This document shows, piece after piece, positions 43,603 through 54,960 of a stretch of 64,000 nt of DNA. The notes below the pieces were generated by a model. It saw only the letters and a list, made by a program, of their open reading frames with translations, had not been told where the DNA came from and did no database searches. Numbering within the stretch: position 1 is the stretch's first letter; each line of letters begins with the position of its first letter. This DNA is from Guadua angustifolia (Eukaryota > Streptophyta > Magnoliopsida > Poales > Poaceae), in NCBI GenBank assembly GCA_036346375.1, contig CM070500.1, forward strand, positions 84,548,437 through 84,612,436, given 5' to 3'. The translations under genes and the position numbers were made by a program.

Positions 43603-46600
43603 ATGGATCTACTAAGGAACCCCTTTAAGGGAGTCATCGCCGATGTCAAAGGAAGAGCAGCTTGGTACAAGCATGACTGGGTTGCAGGGCTCCGGACTGG
43701 CTTCAGGTTAGTTTTGCTTAGACTACTCGTACTAGATTATTAGCATGCTAATTACATCGCTCTATTTCTTATGTTGCCTCCGAATGTATTATCAGGATAT
43801 TGGCACCTACCATGTATATCTTCTTTGCGTCTGCACTCCCTGTCATCGCCTTTGGAGAGCAGCTGAGCAAAGAAACAAGTGAGTGCTTACCCTCCAATAC
43901 TATGTTGTACCTAGACTCGAATTTCACATAATTTCTGACAAAAATGAAGTGCTTCGTTTCAGATGGTTTGCTCACCACAGTTGAAACATTGGCATCTACT
44001 GCGATATGTGGCATCATACATTCAATTCTTGGAGGGCAGCCGATGTTGATCGTTGGAGTTGCAGAACCTACTATTATCATGTACACTTATCTCTACAACT
44101 TCGCCAAGAAGCAGGCAGATCTGGGAGAAGGGCTGTATTTGGCGTGGGCTGGATGGTATGTACTAATGCAGAATACACCCAATTCTGCGTTAGCTTTCAC
44201 TTTCACATAAACATAAATGGCCTCTATTTGATTGCTGTTGACAGGGTCTGCATCTGGACTGCTATCATGCTGTTCCTTTTGGCTATGTTCAATGCTTCTA
44301 ATGTTATAAGCAGATTTACAAGGGTTGCAGGGGAACTTTTTGGGATGTTGATCACTGTTCTGTTCCTGCAAGAAGCTATTAAGGTATATTCTATCTACTA
44401 AATCCCAGTTATTTGCACCTTAGCAGAAATATTTAACACGGGCCTATCTATTGCAGGGAATTATAAGTGAGTTCAGTGTGCCTGAAGATGCTGACAACAG
44501 TTCACCGATATACCAGTTCCAGTGGATATATATTAATGGTCTACTTGGTGTTATCTTTTCAATTGGCCTGTTATACACAGCATTAAGGACCAGGCGGGCA
44601 AGGTCATGGCTGTATGGCCTAGGTTGGTCACACGTTTTCTATTGCTTATCTTTACCCTTGTGTATCTAAAGTCGAGTGCAAACCGAGGTCCCATGTTACG
44701 CCACATCATCAAATCAACGACAGCCGTTCAAATGACCAAGTGTTAACCATCCAGCCATTGAAGTTATACCAACCTCACAAATTTTTTTTTTGGTACTGGA
44801 CTGGGGATTCGGCCTGGTAGTTCAGTCTTGAGTTTTGACTAGCCAACCTCGGGTTCAGTCGGGCTTGTGAGTCTGGTGGGGTTTAGGCTGGGCCATATTA
44901 AGTTGGGCTTCCAATGAGTTATCTGTTTCCGGTACTCTTTTTTTGTTCCTTTATATTTATATAGACAATTATAGTTCTATACATTTTTCTCTTTGAGCCC
45001 TTGAAAATTTAAATAAAAAATACTATGTATGCTAAATCAGCTTATAAATATTTCGAAGATTATATTTTATGCCCAGTACAAAGCACGGATCTAATTCTAG
45101 TTCCATTTTCATATCCATGCACTGACCACTGTGCCTTTGAGTTGCCACTTGCAGGGTGGCTTAGAAGCTTTATTGCCGATTATGGTGTCCCGTTTATGGT
45201 GATTGTGTGGACAGCGTTGTCATACACACTACCAAGCAAAGTCCCTTCAGGGGTCCCTAGGAGGCTCTTATCTCCACTTCCCTGGGAGTCAAGTTCACTG
45301 CGACACTGGACCGTAGCGAAGGTAATAAATCAATTTACTTGTGATTCCAGAGATACAAGTATTTATGGTCTTCCAAGTCCAAACTTCAGCAGAGTTTATC
45401 TTGCGTGCCATAATTCTGAATGGTTTCTCTCGGTGTTCACTTTCAGGATTTGTTTTCTGTCCCTCCAGCATATATATTTGGAGCCATTGTGCCTGCTTTA
45501 ATGGTTGCAGGACTATACTTCTTTGATCATAGCGTAGCTTCACAGTTGGCTCAGCAAAAGGAGTTTAATTTGAAGAAGCCATCTGCCTACCATTATGACA
45601 TTTTGGTCCTTGGATTCATGGTACGTGGCATCATTCTATCATCCAGTGTATCTATTTGCAGTGGCCCTTCTGTTGTCAGCTTTTTCCTGGGCTTCTTAGG
45701 AATCTGATTATATCTGTCACATCTCATAGTATAGAAATGATACACATCGTGCTTTGTAGTGTAATAGGTACCACTACATCTATCCTGACCGTATTTTGAG
45801 TCCAAGATATGACATTGTATTTCTTTTTTTCATTGTTTATAAATGATACAGGTCCTGCTTTGTGGTTTGATTGGCATCCCTCCATCTAATGGAGTACTTC
45901 CTCAGTCTCCCATGCACACCAGAAGCCTTGCTGTCCTTAGGGGGCAGGTTGGTGAACTTCAGACCAATGTGTATCATTTAGCTACGGTAGTCATCTTTGC
46001 TCATCCATCTTCTCCCTTTCTTTCAACTCAGTTGCTACGCCAGAAGATGGTACAAACCGCCAAGGACGGCATGATGAACCGTGCTAGTAATTTGGAAATA
46101 TATGGCAAGATGCAAGAAGTTTTCATCGAAATGGATAGTGAGCAGAATGTGAGCCTTTGCCTCTTTGCAATTAAACTCATTTCTATTTTTCCATATAATT
46201 TCCCATCATTTTATCCACTGCACTTTACTGTTGTTGTTAACGCTGTTGCATCATTGCGTGTCTAAAATAACTACAACATCAGTTGCCAAGAAAAATTTCT
46301 AGTCCAAAGCTCATGTAATTTCTTCTGCATCCTTCCTTTTTGCAGCATGATATGTGTGATATCTCCGTACCCTAGTTTTCTTTGAGCAATAACTATTCAA
46401 ATGTTGATGCCCCTGTTAGACTCTTGAATTGAAAATTTTCAAGTAAATCGATATATCGCTCAAAATATTATTGTGCAGACTGATTCTGTTGACAAGGAGT
46501 TGAGGAACTTGAAGGATGCTGTGCTGCAAGAATGTGACGAAGATGGGAAATTGGCTGGAGAATTTGATCCTAGAAAACATATCGAAGCGCATTTGCCAGT

Positions 46601-47824
46601 TCGAGTGAATGAACAGAGATTTAGCAACCTGCTGCAGTCCTTACTGGTTGGTGGTTGTGTTGGAGCTATGCCGGTCATCAGGATGATACCGAGATCGGTC
46701 CTCTGGGGTTACTTTGCTTACATGGCCATTGATAGTCTACCCGGGAACCAGTTTTGGGAAAGGATACATCTTCTGTTCGTTGCATCAAGCCGGCGCTACA
46801 AGTAATATCTCTATCCCGCATCTGTTCACCTCATTTGTACACATGAAAAGCACACGTTTAGTACAGCTTGTGGCTTCCGTTTGGATTAACCATACCATGT
46901 TCCGTAAGATTTATCAATTGGTATAACAGTAAACAGTCTGCACTAAGCCGCGATTGTAACATTTGCAGGGTTCTGGAAGGTCCCCATGCATCTTTCGTGG
47001 AGTCAGTGCCATCAAGAACAATATCTGTCTTCACGATCTTCCAGTTGGTTTATCTCTTGATGTGCTTCGGCATAACATGGATACCAATAGCAGGGATCCT
47101 CTTCCCTTTGCCTTTCTTCCTTATGATTCTCATCAGGCAGCATGTCCTCCCAAAGTTTTTCGAGCCAAATGACTTGCGGGAACTGGATGCAGCTGAGTAC
47201 GAAGAGCTTGAAGGGGTCCACCACGAAGACACAATGGTATAAATTCAGCTCACATTCTCCAATAATTTGTTTGTCCATCTAGATTATGTTTCACTCAGCA
47301 ATGCACATCTGAAATTTGGTTCCTAACATAGGAGGAAGATGGATCAAGTTCAGGAAGATGTGATAGCTGTCACAACGGTGAAATATTGGATGAACTGACA
47401 ACCAACCGTGGAGAGCTAAAGCACAGAACTGTAAGCTATCGGGAGGAAAGACACCTTCAGGTAATATTAATAGCCATTCCTGGTATCACATTATGGATCA
47501 TAGATGGTATAGGGTGATGGCCTAATGATTTACTATCTGACCTTTCTGCTGGCTTCAAATAGGGGCCAATCGGTTGAATTTTTTAGCTCTTTTCTCTTTT
47601 TGTCGAAGAACAAGTACCACGCATGTCATGGTTCTTTATTTTGGCCTGAAATAGGCAGATTTTCAAGGGCGCAAATTCAAAATGCTCCCTTATTTTGAGT
47701 TAAGCACACTCCATTGCCATCTTATTTTTTTTAGAGGGAGAGGGTTTTATGTCATCTATTTGAGTTTGACGATTTCAACTCCACCATGCAGGTGCATTCA
47801 AATGCAGTTCAGCCAAGTGAGTGA
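43603..47824 (+). CDS. BOR2: Boron (borate) transporter, BOR family, 13 coding exons
   Basis: Exons: 43603-43706, 43796-43878, 43963-44155, 44245-44383, 44457-44622, 45155-45321, 45447-45620, 45852-45947, 46032-46148, 46479-46801, 46969-47236, 47332-47460, 47792-47824. All introns are GT-AG. The total is 1992 nt, 663 aa, with the frame intact throughout. It is an SLC4-like anion exporter that moves borate across the plasma membrane. The N-terminus [19 protein letters not shown] leads into membrane segments with [44 protein letters not shown]-type helices and [19 protein letters not shown]. The cytosolic loop includes [14 protein letters not shown], and the acidic C-terminus has [13 protein letters not shown], which is conserved in plant BORs. 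By memory it is closest to the grass BOR2/Bot1 clade rather than BOR1, whose N-terminus differs. Clade placement and symbol are moderately sure. The longest intron is 532 bp. Confidence 0.93.
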
Positions 47825-48241
47825 AGTGTCACGGACGGTGTTGCCAACTGAAAGAAAGAACGAAGTTGAACAGTGGAAGTTGGCAGCTTGGGTACCGGTT
47901 CGACTAGTTCAGTTAAGGAAGATCAACGATTCAGATCGGTGCGCAGTTTAAGCCAAGCTAATCCAACGGTCAAACACTGTAGCTGTCATTAATTGTCGAT
48001 TATGAGTTTGAAACTTTAGTTCCAGAGTCGTTTAATCTTAGAGTGAAATGGTGAAATCGCTGGTGGTTGAGCGGGGTATAAAACCCTTGTATCTAGAAAA
48101 ATGGGGATGATATTGAGTAATGAACTTGTTTCGCACGCCATCTTTTTCGTTCCTCTCTCTCTCTTTCTCTCTCGTGATCTCACGCCCTAGTTCATGCTGG
48201 TGGCCACGGGATCTTACAATTAGTATTAGTTTTAGTTCAAT
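47825..48241 (+). repeat. LTR-like sequence downstream of BOR, boundaries unresolved
   Basis: A TATA box TATAAAA (48077-48083), a CT-rich tract (48150-48175) and a terminal ATCTTACA at 48211-48218 form an LTR-like layout. They are followed by ATTAGTATTAGTT, which resembles a decayed TGGTATCAGAG primer site. The left boundary lies somewhere between the BOR stop (47824) and the TATA box. A TGTCACGG at 47827 is one possible start, and part of this stretch may be genuine BOR 3'UTR. Confidence 0.4.
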
Positions 48242-48650
48242 TTGGCGTGGAGCTTTAAAATCCCAGTGAAAGGTTGGAAAACTCAGAATCGAATCTGTTC
48301 GATTCCGATCGATCCCTGTAATTCCGAGAATCTGGTTGGTGTAGTTGTTGATCGAGCACAGCGGCTCCCCAAAAACTCTCTGGAGAAGGTGGCTGCAATC
48401 AAGGAAAGTTTGGACCTCCTGTTTGTACGAGTGGGGACGATCGACACGGTGCAGTAGAAGCTGATGACAAGGACAGAGATGACAACCAAGACGTTGGAGC
48501 AGAGTTCCAAGGAGCAACACTTATCACTAGGCAGATGGAGGCAACAGCCCAAGCTGTGGCACGACTGACAGTAGGACGAGTGGCAGAGACAAATCGTCAT
48601 GGTGAAGGGTCTACTTCGGCTGCAGGGAACTGGAATCCTTCATGAACTGC
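48242..48650 (+). pseudogene. Retrotransposon gag N-terminal fragment
   Basis: The frame reads EKVAAIKESLDLLFVRVGTI then DTVQ and a stop. It continues in shifted frames with TLEQSSKEQH and QMEATAQAVARLT, the coiled-coil start common in plant gypsy gag proteins. Nothing of pol follows, so the element is truncated. Confidence 0.55.
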
Positions 48651-49199
48651 CTAAGCACTGTGGGCTGCAACCCCACTACTGTTTTCTTTTTTCTTTTTGC
48701 ATTTTCCTTTTTCAACAGTCGTTTTTTGCTCAAAATCCTCTAAAAAAATTGGTTTTTTCAAATAAATTTCACCCCAGATGTTAAAACACATATTAATACT
48801 AATTTTAGGAAGCTTTTGGATAAATTTTTGCAAATTTCACTAATTTTTTTAAAATTGAATTTCAAATTCACCGGTTTACACTCCTCTGTGCACGGAGGAT
48901 CTCAATTCGCAGTGTTAAATGGGCCAATTCAATGCTCGTATCACATGTCCACAACACACTTGACAACGTCATCGCCTTACCTTTTTATCACGCCGAAGGG
49001 GCAGATCAGTGCAAGGTTTGATTTAAGAGTGGATTTTATAGAACTACATGATTTTGTATAAACTATAAATAAAACTATATGTTTTAGTACCTATTTTACA
49101 AAACTATAGATTTTAGAATTTACTTTGTTTTTTGTAACAAGTATGACTATGTGAACCCACATGATAGCCTCGTGCATCCCTATTTCTCGTTTCACTCAC
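48651..49199. other. Intergenic, no supported gene
   Basis: AT-rich. Words such as AAAACTATA and ACATGTAGTTTT recur here and again at 49550-49670, on both sides of the hAT-like element. This suggests it inserted into an older AT-rich repeat. Confidence 0.4.
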
Positions 49200-49476
49200 C
49201 AGGGGCGGTACCAGGGGGGTGCCGGATATGCCCCGGCACCCCCAAAATTTTGAAAGTCAGTATAAAATCATCTTTTTAATATGTTAAATTTGTTTATTGA
49301 ATTGGTTTTGATTTTGGTAGTTTGGAATTTTTATGACCTTAGAACTATTTATATTATGCTTTTAGAAAATTTCAAATATATATGTTAGATTTACGATACG
49401 AAATAATTGTAAAAGATTACAGAGTTGTACGTGTAAAGTGTGCATACCCAATAAAAAATTTCTAGTTCCGCCACTG
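49200..49476. mobile_element. Short hAT-like element, CAGTGGCG termini
   Basis: 277 bp with ends CAGGGGCGGTACC and TAGTTCCGCCACTG. The 8-bp target duplication TCACTCAC is perfect (49192-49199 and 49477-49484). It contains a GCCGGATATGCCCCGGCAC hairpin near the left end. No ORF. Confidence 0.9.
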
Positions 49477-49484
49477 TCACTCAC

Positions 49485-49830
49485 ATGTGGAACTACAATG
49501 TGAGCTCACATTATCTAATCCGTTAAAGAACCGATTAATCCTAAAACATGTGGTTTTGTGACACACGTTCTTTTCTAAAATCTGTAGCTTTGTAAGATAT
49601 AATCTAAAACTAAAACATATAGTTTTCTAATAATTTATTAAAAAACATGTAGTTTTATAAAATTTACTCTCAATTTAACGATTAATCCCGTTGGGCCGCC
49701 CATGACTGAGAATGCTTGGTTGCATCACCAAGCGATGGCGATCTGAGATTTCAGGCTTAACGAGATTTAAAATAAGTCATTCTTCTAAATAATAATAATA
49801 ATAATAATAATATATACATAATTACTTTCT
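49485..49830. other. Intergenic with a short (AAT)n run
   Basis: AT-rich. An AATAATAAT microsatellite spans about 49786-49811. No gene. Confidence 0.6.
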
Positions 49831-50058
49831 GATTCGGACGTCGAATTTTTGGACGCCTGCAACATTTTTTTCACGTATGTAACATTTTTTGCCAATCGTG
49901 CAACATTTTTCTTCAACAAACAATGAATTGCGCACGATGGCGGATGTTGCAAGCGTTGAAAAAATGTTGCACGCGTCGGAAAAAAATGTTTTAAGTGTTG
50001 AAAAAAAAATGTTGCAAGAGCGTCCGATGAGATGAGCGATTAGCCGGATGTCCAAGCG
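49831..50058. mobile_element. Foldback-like MITE
   Basis: The left half repeats GCAACATTTTT three times and the right half repeats AAAAATGTTGCA four times, so the halves can pair. Outer ends GGACGTCGAATTTTTGGACGC and GCGTCCGATGAG..CCGGATGTCC also relate by inversion. About 230 bp, no ORF. Superfamily not assigned. Confidence 0.6.
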
Positions 50059-51236
50059 CTAGTTCTTCTCATATATATATAAGTGTTACCAATAAACACT
50101 CAAGGTGTATCCAAAAATTAATTTATATCAAGCAACGGTAAAAGCGAAGTCGTATTACAATATTACGGATATATCGTTTTATATATATCTGATATCTTAT
50201 CTTGAAATACGTATATGGGGTGGGGCCCATAGTTTAAGGGGCCCGGAGCGGCGGCCCCTCTCGCCCCCCTCCAGGGCCGGCACTGTCACCAAGTGAAGCG
50301 ATTAGTTTTTCATATTTTTAATCCGCTTGATAGCCATACAAACAGTAAACAACTCCTTGATTAGATTTGACTAGGCAGCATCCCGAGTCATTGCTGGGCG
50401 TGGCGGGTTGGTTCTTGGCCCCCCGGGCCGGGTCAGCGTTCCAACTCAGCTCCAGGCTAATCTGAAAGTGCCGTTGCCACTTGCCAGCCCAGCCGTGTCG
50501 CTTGTCTCGAACGTTGGTTATACTCGGGGTCCCCGGGCCTAGACGCCACGTCGCGTGAAGGTCTCTAGAAGCACCAAGAGGAGGACGCGCAAAGATCCAT
50601 CGCACCAGGGACGCAATCCGACGGCTGGGAAGGGCGCAACGAAGAACGGAGCAGCCGCCGCAATTCTACTGGGGACATCGCTGCGATTTCCGATACTGTG
50701 GAGGGCCTTTCCGAAAATTCGATGACGTGGACGGCCCGGTTGCTCGGCAATTCTAGACGGTACAAGGTAAGGTAATATTCACACAAGAGAGGGACGTAAC
50801 TGATGTATTATCATGTATGTGTATCACGGCACGGCGTTACAGTTTCTGCGACTCTTCCGCGCGCGGCTCGTGAAGCTCCCCGCGGCGGAATCCGCTCGCG
50901 CAAGGCAACGGCGGAGCGGTCGCCGTGGCTAGCGGACGCGGGGGTTGCTCTCACCGCGCGCGGGCGGGATGGAGACGGTGCCAGCTCGCCCACGCGGGTG
51001 TACCGGATCACGCCTCAAGCGTGCGAACAACCGCCTTGGCGGGCGGCGGCGACCAAAATATCCGTCCATGTCGACCCCCGGCCGGTCGCCGTCGGGCTAA
51101 GCAACAATTAAAACCGGAAAATATATTCCACGATCTAGAAAGGACTCTTTTTACCGGCCGGTCTTTCAAGGACTCTAGAAGCTCTGTGTTTCTTTTTTTT
51201 TGTCCCTTTTATTCCTTTATTTGCTATTGAGAGAAT
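50059..51236. other. Intergenic with GC-rich blocks, no supported gene
   Basis: A GC-rich terminus-like block CCCGGAGCGGCGGCCCCTC..CCAGGGCCGGCACTG lies at 50240-50285. A second GC-rich block at 50820-51110 is open in both directions. I see no domain, splice structure or promoter there, so I do not annotate a gene. Confidence 0.4.
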
Positions 51237-51436
51237 TTCGCCGAAATTTTGGATTTTGATCAGGGACAAGGAGGAATTTTAAAAGTTGAAAAGAGTTAAA
51301 TTGTTACAATGATTTCAGTGAATTTTGATAGAATTTTGTCTAATTACGCCAAGATTGTGGTCGGTTGGACCAAATCGCTACAAAATCAATCGGATTTAAT
51401 ATTTTTATGACCGGATTACATGTTAAATTTGTGGAG

Positions 51437-51500
51437 TCTGACTGGTTAGGAGAGTGGTCTCTCGGGTACTCACCCGAGAGACCCAAGTTCGATTCGCGCG
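51437..51500 (+). other. tRNA-like module with a 12-bp perfect hairpin
   Basis: GACTGGTTAGGAGAGTGG resembles an A-box arm and AAGTTCGATTC a B box. Between them GGTCTCTCGGGT pairs perfectly with ACCCGAGAGACC across a 4-base loop (51456-51483). The T stem does not pair and the hairpin is too long for an anticodon arm, so it is not a functional tRNA. Confidence 0.5.
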
Positions 51501-51567
51501 ATGCAATTTTTTTATATAATTTATGATATGTTAATCAGATTACTAAATGTAATGTTAAGCAAACACA

Positions 51568-51628
51568 CATAGCCCAACTGGTACAGGCTCCCTTAGCTTG
51601 TGCGAAGGTCCCATATTCGATCCCTCGT
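51568..51628 (+). other. tRNA-like module
   Basis: TAGCCCAACTGGTACAGGCT and GGTCCCATATTCGATCCCT are at A-box and B-box spacing. Degenerate. A full cloverleaf is not supported. Confidence 0.4.
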
Positions 51629-52383
51629 AGCAACAAAAATTTTACAAAATTTATGCCGAGAGTGGGTATCGAACCTGACATTGAAAAACACTGAAGACCG
51701 AATTTTGATGATTTCGGCCGAAATCTTGGTTAAAAAATTATCAGATTTGAATTTTGACCTAATTTTGTCCGTAATTCCAATATTTCGCTTAAATTTTGGA
51801 TTTCAGGCACCTCCAAAATATCAATCGAAAATGAAATTTCAAACCCTACCACACACACCTCACGCAAACACTACACAAGCATGCACATACATGTGCGTCC
51901 GCTACACATGCTAAGAGAATTTTTTGGAGGCCCTAGAAGTGTAGGTACACGCTATCCCACCAAATACATACGTGTGTTTACCCTACTTTTATTTTCCATC
52001 TGAGACATCATCTTGGACGAAAATTTGAGCACCCATGTCCAAGCGACATCGAACACGATGATCTAGCCAATCGAACAAATGCTCGATCTCATTTTATGCC
52101 TTTATTTACTTTTAGCTGACTAAATAAACTCTATGGACTACTTGCAGGTTACAGTTTATTTTTAGTTGTAGTATAAAATTGGATCGGCGTAACTTAGCAT
52201 GTGGGTTTACTACAAATTACATAAAGAAAAACGTTACAAGCACCAAATTCGTTCGCATGAATACATACAAATTTTGAACGAAAAAAAACCTTGATACCTA
52301 TTTATCGATGCTAAGCATAAAAGAAGCATAGCATTATATCTCTAGCCAGGTAATCAATCATTTATTTTTTTTAAAAAAAAAGC

Positions 52384-53280
52384 CTAACACAAAGCAGACA
52401 AGGTGCTGTAGAGTTTGCTAGCACTTACTGTTATAAATCTAAGTATTATTTTAATTTCAGATTTGAATATGAGACATAATTCCAAAATAATCAAACACAA
52501 CAGGCTAGACAAAATACACCACATATTTCTGAAAAGTAGATCCACAGAGGAAAATAGGAGAATCCTTACGATGGGCTTGATGACGAAAAGGAAGCGGTAG
52601 AGAGCGGCCGTAGTAGAAAAGAAGTAGTTAGCCGCGAGATGAAGTAGTCGATGTGGTCGTAGAGGAATTAGTCGGCGTAGATGAAGTAGTCGATGTCGTG
52701 GATCGACCAATCGCAGAAGAAGAGCTCGGCGGTCGTCGCGATTCTTGCTGCCAGAAACCTTATTGCCGCCCGTCGCAAGTTCTCGCAATGACAGCGGTTC
52801 GAGATCCGCTCTCCTTGCCTCGCGGTGCACGCCGAGAGGAAGGTCGGTGAAGAACGAGTGCAACACGAAGACGCAACACAAATCACGGTGGATGAACGCG
52901 AGTGCAAGCGACAAAAGCCCCATCATGCGGGCGTCTCGGATTTTATAGCCTTGCACCGATAACGGTCAATAAATTGACCGTTCAAAGACCATTATATGCT
53001 AGTATCTGCAGGTCATTGAAATGACAGTTTCTATTAGAAACTGATGCCATTATCATGGCTATTTCAATTCTCAGTAAATAACCCTATTAATAATAGAGAG
53101 AAACCGAAAATTAAAAAGGGTTTAAACGTGCCAGGAATTTAATCCATGGCACGGCGACGTCGCAAGTCACGCGGGAAAAACACGCGAAAATACGCGGTAA
53201 TTCGCGAAATACGCGCGCGTGCGTGTGACTTTAGCCATGCTCCACATCCTTCATATGCCTCATTACAAGGCATGGTGAGA
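52384..53280 (-). repeat. LTR-like sequence on the minus strand
   Basis: On the minus strand a TATA box (GGCTATAAAATCC, near 52954-52942) is followed by a transcribed-region-like stretch. That stretch contains GACTACTTCATCT repeated at about 52640-52700, CGACCACATCGACTACTTC and CGATTGGTCGATCCACGACA. The style is that of a copia LTR. No internal coding region or partner LTR is in view, and both ends are unresolved. Confidence 0.35.
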
Positions 53281-54012
53281 GCTCTCCCTTTTAAATTGGC
53301 ACTCTCCTCTTTTAATTAGCAATATGGTACTTTTATTTGTAGCTTTAGCATTAAAGATAAATGGATCACTTGAACCTCATTTCTAACACTTACTACCTTA
53401 TAAATACCGCTAAGTCATATGCTAATGCGCGGATGCACTGTATGGCCGCGGACGCTAGTTCCTTGGACCTACTGTTCGGTTGCCTAAAGAAAAAAAGTTA
53501 TAATAGAGTGCTCTCCCTGTATATATATATTTTGAGAGACGCTTCTATTTTTTTTAAGTTGTATAAATACTAAAGCATAAATAAATGGTAGATGATGATT
53601 ACTTATTTCTTTGATTACTTCAAGATTTATACAACTTGTATTAAGAGAAAAGTATTAAAGTACTGCTCATATATTTTCCTGTCCAGCCAATATCCAAAGA
53701 GAGAAAAAAGAAACAGCGGAAGAAGGAAGCCTCGCGGAATTCGGAAAACACCGTGCCGTGCCCACGGGATAGCATAACCCAAGGGATTGATCGATCAACG
53801 GGCCGGTAAAAACGACCCCGCGCCCGACGACGACGGAGCAGGCGTCCCGTTTGCCCAAAAGCGCAGCGCAGTGGAGCCTCAGCCAGTGACGCCGAGCACA
53901 GCACGCTCCCCCACTCCCACCGTTAAAGCGACGGCCAGCGCGAAAAAGTGCACCGTGCGATGCACGCCACGTGCCCCCCAACTCGCCCTCGAGCCTTATC
54001 CACACGTTTCCC
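53281..54012. other. Intergenic and upstream region of the small plastid-type gene
   Basis: AT-rich to about 53700, then GC-rich. The long frame that runs into the gene from 53787 has no ATG before 54153 and looks like an open upstream region. Confidence 0.45.
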
Positions 54013-54152
54013 CTCGCTTTATAATCCCTCTCCGATTGAATCAGCCCATTCCCAAATCCCACCACCACCACCTCAACATCGAACAACAAAGCCAATCCGC
54101 TTCAATCCCCACGATTCCTTCCTCCCCTTGCAGTGCGGTGCGATTCGAATCA
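54013..54152 (+). promoter_or_regulatory. Core promoter and leader of the 124-aa gene
   Basis: TATA-like CTTTATAATCC lies at 54017-54027, about 130 bp before the start codon. The leader is C-rich (ACCACCACCACC). No ATG is seen between the predicted start (about 54050) and 54153. Confidence 0.5.
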
Positions 54153-54527
54153 ATGGCAGTGGCATCGGGCACCGCCGCCTTCTCCGTCCGGCCTCCGGCG
54201 GTCCGGCCCTGCGCGGCCGCCGGCGGGGCGAGGTTCCGCGCCGACCGGGGCGGGAGCGGCAGCGGCAGCGGCAAGTGGTGGGCGCCGCTGCTGGGGTGGT
54301 CCGGCCAGCCCGACTACATCGACGCGCAGCCGGCGCAGCCGGTGGCGGAGGAGGAGCCGGCGCCGGGGCCGGGGCCGCGTGGAGCGAGGCGGTTTGGCGT
54401 GCTGACGGAGGAGAAGGCGCGGCAGCTGCGGATGCGGATGATGGAGACGGAGAGCTTCCACGACGCCATGTACCACTCCGCCATCGCCTCCCGCCTCGCC
54501 TCCGCCGCGCCCGACAACAAGCCCTAG
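54153..54527 (+). CDS. Small plant protein, probably plastid-targeted, function unknown
   Basis: Single exon, 124 aa. The first about 45 residues are rich in Ala, Ser, Pro and Arg with few acidic residues (MAVASGTAAFSVRPPAVRP), which fits a chloroplast transit peptide. Then follow KWWAPLLGWSGQPDYIDAQ, a Pro/Glu-rich linker, and a C-terminal block RRFGVLTEEKARQLRMRMME with a second part TESFHDAMYHSAIASRLAS. The C-terminal block looks conserved and helical. I do not recognise a named domain. The ATG at 54153 is the first in frame and fits the transit-peptide start. Strong GC3 bias, a TATA box at suitable distance and a normal-looking 3' region support a real gene. Confidence 0.75.
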   Translation: MAVASGTAAFSVRPPAVRPCAAAGGARFRADRGGSGSGSGKWWAPLLGWSGQPDYIDAQPAQPVAEEEPAPGPGPRGARRFGVLTEEKARQLRMRMMETESFHDAMYHSAIASRLASAAPDNKP

Positions 54528-54960
54528 CCGCACCCCCACACGACGCCAGCCATGCTCTTCGATGTACTTAAGCTTCCACCTTTTGTTTCTTTGATTGTTT
54601 GGTACTACGAATAACGTTGCTGATGTTGTCGTTGTGAGGGAGGAATCGATTAAGAGAACTCCACTCTCTCCAGTAGAGATTAGAGGAGGGGACTAGTATT
54701 TAGGATAGCGCCCCTCCCGACTCGACTGCGACCAAGCCTCCCGGATTGATAATAGTTCGATGGAGATGGACTGATTAAGCCTAGTTATTTGTCTTGTGGT
54801 TCTTCCTTGCACCCACCCAGGTGTTATGTTGTAACTATGTTTCGGTTAATTTCCTCAGTGTTATTGCAAGACCTGAGTACTGATTCCAGAATAATGACAT
54901 TTTGCAGCTGTGACTTGTCAGATTCAGATGCGTTATGATGCCGTCTTGTTCTTATGTTCC
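54528..54960 (+). other. 3'UTR-like region of the 124-aa gene
   Basis: T/G-rich, non-coding. AATAATGAC near 54890 could serve as a poly(A) signal. Ends are not defined. Confidence 0.35.

Larger units (their letters stand above)
51237..51910 (+). repeat. AAATTTTG-rich repeat containing two tRNA-like modules
   Basis: Words such as GAATTTTGAT, CCGAAATTTTGG and TCAGTGAATTTT recur. The same style is seen at 21255-21325 and 55330-55920. Two tRNA-like segments are embedded (about 51437-51500 and 51568-51628). No coding capacity, superfamily unknown to me. Confidence 0.45.

Noticed and set aside
50803..51111. GC-rich 102-codon frame
   Set aside because: Open on both strands with no domain, promoter or splice context. 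GC-rich DNA has few stop codons by chance.
51437..51500. Functional tRNA gene
   Set aside because: The T stem and acceptor stem do not pair, and the central hairpin is 12 bp with a 4-base loop, unlike an anticodon arm.
52384..52956. 190-codon minus-strand frame
   Set aside because: It lies in an LTR-like stretch that begins just after the TATA box, and its sequence has low-complexity leucine and isoleucine runs.
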